Below the pieces are notes generated by a model, which saw only the letters and a program-made list of their open reading frames with translations, had not been told where the DNA came from and made no database searches. From Candidatus Butyricimonas faecavium (GTDB taxonomy: Bacteria; Bacteroidota; Bacteroidia; Bacteroidales; Marinifilaceae): a stretch of 64,000 bases of DNA. Shown piece by piece: positions 61,199 to 64,000 of the stretch (position 1 is its first letter; every line of letters begins with the position of its first letter). The stretch spans positions 36,174 to 100,173 of the forward strand of contig CALUKD010000012.1 of assembly GCA_944321125.1 (NCBI GenBank), read 5' to 3'. The translations under genes were made by a program, and so were the position numbers.

Positions 61199-63313
61199 AT
61201 GAAAAAACTTGTTATTGTATTAAATCTTGTATGTATGTTTGCTTTGGGTAGTTTTGCCCAAAGTATGTACGGGGATGCCGCGAAGGCAGATGTAAAAATG
61301 AAGTATGTTTATTCTTTTGAGGAAGCGTTGAAAAGAGCGAAAGAGGAACATAAATTGATATTTTTCAATTGTTTTGCCGATTGGGCAATTCCTTGTCATT
61401 CGATGAATAAGCTTGTGTTTAGCGATCAAGAGTTTGCCGATTGGATGGATAAACATTTCGTGAATTTATTTATTGACGTAACCAGCCGGGAAGGAAGGCC
61501 GTTGGCAGAAAAATATCGTATCAGGTTTCAAGCTCATTATCTGGTTCTAGATGAAAACGGCCAAATCGTGCATCGGATTGTGGGAGGGTATCAGATCCCG
61601 GAATTCAAGGCGATTTTAGAGAAGGCATTAAATCCCAAAACATCGTTCGCTGGAATGAACAAGAGATATGAGGCGGGAGAACGGAGTGTTAAATTTTTGA
61701 GTGATTATGCCGATATATTAAGTGTTGCAGATCAAGATGGTGAGGTGTATGCAAAGATCATCGAAGAACTTTTCAACAAGTTGAAAAAGAAGGAATGGTC
61801 TAAAAAAGAGTATTGGAAATTTTTTACCCGTCAGTTGAAGAGTGTAAATGATGAGATGTTTAAATACATGGTTGAAAACAAAGCTGATTTTGTGAAATCC
61901 AATGGTGCAGAAAAAGTAGATCGAATTATTGCCGGTTTATATTTTCAGGAAATTTATCCTTATGCCAGCGGAAAAAAGGCTTATGATGGAGAGGAGTTGT
62001 TGAATATTTATCTTGATATGCAAAAAGCCGGAATCACAGAGAATCATCACGTGTATCCCCTGTATGAAATTGCAAGGTATCGGGGTGAGGGGCAATTTGA
62101 CAAGATGATGGATGTTTTTGAGCATAAACTGGATTCACTACCGGAGCAGACGTTGGTTGTTTTAGATTTAACTTTACCGGAAATAAAGGAGCTGGACAAA
62201 AAAGAACAGGAACGAGTGGTCACGTATTTAAAACAACGGGCTGAAACTTCTGGGGCGAAGAAATTTTATCTGGCCGCTATAAATGATATGGTAAATACAG
62301 ATGGGATAAAATTTGAGAAATCTTCTTTTGAGGAAGCTTTGAAAAAAGCCAAGGATCAAGGCAAACTTCTTTTTATGGATTGTTATACCACGTGGTGTGG
62401 ACCTTGTAAAATGATGAGCAATCAAGTGTTTAAGCAAAAGTTTATTGGTGATTTCTTTAACCAGAATCTAGTGAGCCTGAAAATGGATATGGAGAAAGGG
62501 GAAGGAATAGATTTACAGAAAAAATTTGATGTCAACGCTTTCCCGACCATGTTTTTATTGAATGGAGATGGAAATATTATCTATAAGATTCTGGGAGGTC
62601 GAGACCCACGTGCGTTCATGGAGGCAATACAAAGGGGTATGAAGCAAAACATACCTTATTATATTTTGAAAGGTAAATACGAGGCGGGGGATAGATCGGT
62701 GGAGTTGATGGCAGATTATTTTCAGACAATGTCTGATGCCGGAGAACTTAAGAATGTGGATGGTGAGGTTAAATCTTATTTGGCAACGTTGAAAGTTCCA
62801 GAATCATATAGTGTATCGGCTTGGACTTTGTATGACAATTTTGTGAATCATGTTTCTGATGCAGAATTTAAGTTTTTGGTCAATAACCGGAAAGAGTTTG
62901 CTAAGCAGGTAGGTGATAGTGCGGTAGATAAAAAGATTGAGAGAGTTATTTTTCCCGTGGTTATCGATTATTTGAAAGGCGCTGTTTCGAAAGAGAGTAT
63001 GGATCAGGTTTGGAAACTTGTAAATTCCGCACAGTTCTCTCCAGAGTATTCTTTGACATTATTACATAAAATTATTTCTATGTATGATAAGAAGGAATAC
63101 GACAAGATGTTGGATTTTTACGAGAAAACAGTGACGTCAAATCAAGATGCAAAGGTTCGTTTGAATTTGGATGTAATACTTCATCGTTTAGTGAAAAATT
63201 CTTCATCGGAACAAAAAGCAAGAGCAATTGCTTATGCAAAGAAATCAATGGAAAATGCCAAACCTGGAGCTCAAGGGAGCTATAAGGCGTTGATAGAAGC
63301 GTTATCAGAATAG
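61199..63313 (+). CDS. Exported protein with two thioredoxin domains
   Basis: The start at 61199 gives a signal peptide (MKKLVIVLNLVCMFALGS to FAQ); the 61157 start overlaps the previous gene and adds a hydrophilic leader. The 704-residue protein has two thioredoxin-fold domains. The first (about 35-145) has WAIPC (62-66) in place of WCGPC and so keeps only one cysteine; the second (about 375-490) has an intact WCGPC (399-403). Each is followed by a helical region of roughly 150-200 residues containing AGERSVKFLSDY/AGDRSVELMADY. It is last in the SusCD operon and may act on thiols of imported substrate or maintain surface proteins. A strong terminator follows. Confidence 0.88.
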   Translation: MKKLVIVLNLVCMFALGSFAQSMYGDAAKADVKMKYVYSFEEALKRAKEEHKLIFFNCFADWAIPCHSMNKLVFSDQEFADWMDKHFVNLFIDVTSREGRPLAEKYRIRFQAHYLVLDENGQIVHRIVGGYQIPEFKAILEKALNPKTSFAGMNKRYEAGERSVKFLSDYADILSVADQDGEVYAKIIEELFNKLKKKEWSKKEYWKFFTRQLKSVNDEMFKYMVENKADFVKSNGAEKVDRIIAGLYFQEIYPYASGKKAYDGEELLNIYLDMQKAGITENHHVYPLYEIARYRGEGQFDKMMDVFEHKLDSLPEQTLVVLDLTLPEIKELDKKEQERVVTYLKQRAETSGAKKFYLAAINDMVNTDGIKFEKSSFEEALKKAKDQGKLLFMDCYTTWCGPCKMMSNQVFKQKFIGDFFNQNLVSLKMDMEKGEGIDLQKKFDVNAFPTMFLLNGDGNIIYKILGGRDPRAFMEAIQRGMKQNIPYYILKGKYEAGDRSVELMADYFQTMSDAGELKNVDGEVKSYLATLKVPESYSVSAWTLYDNFVNHVSDAEFKFLVNNRKEFAKQVGDSAVDKKIERVIFPVVIDYLKGAVSKESMDQVWKLVNSAQFSPEYSLTLLHKIISMYDKKEYDKMLDFYEKTVTSNQDAKVRLNLDVILHRLVKNSSSEQKARAIAYAKKSMENAKPGAQGSYKALIEALSE

Positions 63314-63330
63314 TGTTGTGTTTTTATCAT

Positions 63331-63372
63331 TCTCCTCGTAATGTTCTTTATAATTTTACGAGGAGATTTTTT
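63331..63372 (+). terminator. Rho-independent terminator of the SusCD operon
   Basis: An 11-bp perfect stem (63331-63341 with 63356-63366; arm TCTCCTCGTAA) followed by six T residues on the plus strand, lying between the convergent thioredoxin-domain and sigma-factor genes. Confidence 0.85.
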
Positions 63373-63919
63373 ATATCCACGTTAAAATAGAGAGTAAATA
63401 TTTTAATCTTTCTCTCATGTAATGATTCGCATTATTTTTGTGTTTCTTTACGGTATTGATAGTGATATTCATTTGTAGAGAAATTTCTTCATGGCTTTTC
63501 CCCTGCAAGCTGAGTAAATACACTTCTTTACAAGCGGGTGGGAGTTCATTAAATACGGTGCGTAAGGCTTGGAATATTTCGGATTCCAGCATATTATCCA
63601 GAAATGATTTCTCTTCCGTATTTTCGGAGATAACGTGTTTAACGTATTTTTGGGCAACTTCTTGATGACGAATCAAGTCGATACAAGCGTTTTGTACAAC
63701 TTTGTACAGAAAGGCTTTTGCCTCATTTTCATCTTTAAATTGTAGTATTTTTTCCCATAAACGCACAAATGCATCTTGAACGATATCAGAAATAATTGAT
63801 TGATTATTAATGTATTTTATAGCAAAATAGCGTAAGGGGACCATATACTTCTCATATAAATAGCGAAAAGTTTTTTCTTTGTCTTTGTCGGGTAAATGTG
63901 ATACGAAACTATTCTGCAT
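63371..63919 (-). CDS. ECF-type RNA polymerase sigma factor (sigma-70 family)
   Basis: The 182-residue protein has region 2 (IISDIVQDAFVRLWEKI, with YKVVQNACIDLIRHQ) and region 4 (LPPACKEVYLLSLQGKSHEEISLQM, read as LPPACKEVYLLSLQG and SHEEISLQM, then the helix-turn-helix NTVKKHKNNA) of Bacteroidota ECF sigma factors that pair with FecR-type anti-sigma factors. It reads leftward, convergent with the SusCD operon, and no fecR gene follows it. It may be the partner of the FecR at 52797, which lacks a neighbouring sigma gene, or serve another locus beyond the window. Confidence 0.93.
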   Translation of the reverse strand: MQNSFVSHLPDKDKEKTFRYLYEKYMVPLRYFAIKYINNQSIISDIVQDAFVRLWEKILQFKDENEAKAFLYKVVQNACIDLIRHQEVAQKYVKHVISENTEEKSFLDNMLESEIFQALRTVFNELPPACKEVYLLSLQGKSHEEISLQMNITINTVKKHKNNANHYMRERLKYLLSILTWI

Positions 63920-64000
63920 ATCTATTATTGAATTCTTTTAAAGTGTCAAATTAACAAGGAGTTATACGATTGTTTTTTATATCATAAATGGAACGTTTAA

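Noticed and set aside
1..64000. tRNA and rRNA genes
   Set aside because: No intergenic region shows cloverleaf-type or rRNA-like sequence by eye; a tRNAscan run would settle it.

Overview
The window looks like chromosomal DNA of a Bacteroidales bacterium, probably an Odoribacteraceae/Butyricimonas-like gut anaerobe. The evidence is a SusC/SusD pair with a FecR-type anti-sigma factor and an ECF sigma factor, Bacteroidota-style promoters (TTTG about 19-20 bp upstream of TAnnTTTG) before several genes, weak ribosome binding sites, DUF2851 and DUF4974 families, a long-form NusB, and OmpA/glycine-zipper and porin O/P-like outer membrane proteins. The genus is an inference. No rRNA, tRNA, CRISPR array, insertion sequence or prophage was seen.

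Layout. 1-9.6 kb: the 3' part of an aconitase-family gene with an altered active-site loop; a leftward group of two paralogous porins flanking an OmpA-like lipoprotein; a leftward dcu-ansB pair for asparagine/aspartate use; and two rightward proteins of unknown function, one ATP-grasp-like. 9.9-28.6 kb: an 11-gene rightward cluster, the most unusual part of the window. It encodes two secreted Sel1-repeat proteins made by a partial tandem duplication, a zinc-ribbon protein, a SrfB-like actin/Hsp70-fold ATPase, a coiled-coil protein, a SrfC-like P-loop GTPase, a membrane-anchored subtilase, a second membrane protein sharing the subtilase's N-terminal domain, a membrane zinc-ribbon protein and two small exported proteins. 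It resembles the srfABC genes of Enterobacterales but is enlarged. 28.7-52.5 kb: mostly housekeeping genes (gyrB, LOG-family hydrolase, nusB, recN, fabI, a DnaQ-like exonuclease, dnaB, an LTA-synthase-like sulfatase, metallophosphoesterase, CBM9-like protein, fhs, DUF2851, thiM, thiE, an NSS transporter, guaA) with several small envelope proteins. 52.8-63.9 kb: a SusCD uptake operon (FecR, SusC, SusD, a metallohydrolase-like lipoprotein without HExxH, a FISUMP lipoprotein, a double-thioredoxin protein), followed by a convergent ECF sigma factor.

How genes work together. Dcu and AnsB form an asparagine-aspartate-fumarate module. In the Srf-like cluster, the two NTPases and the coiled-coil protein should be cytosolic; two single-pass membrane proteins could connect them to exported domains (subtilase, DUF2135-like); and the Sel1 proteins and small signal-peptide proteins should act in the periplasm. 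This suggests an envelope-spanning, NTP-driven assembly of unknown function. In the SusCD operon, FecR would relay substrate-loaded SusC/D signals to an ECF sigma factor. No sigma gene lies next to fecR, and the only candidate in view is the convergent one at the far end.
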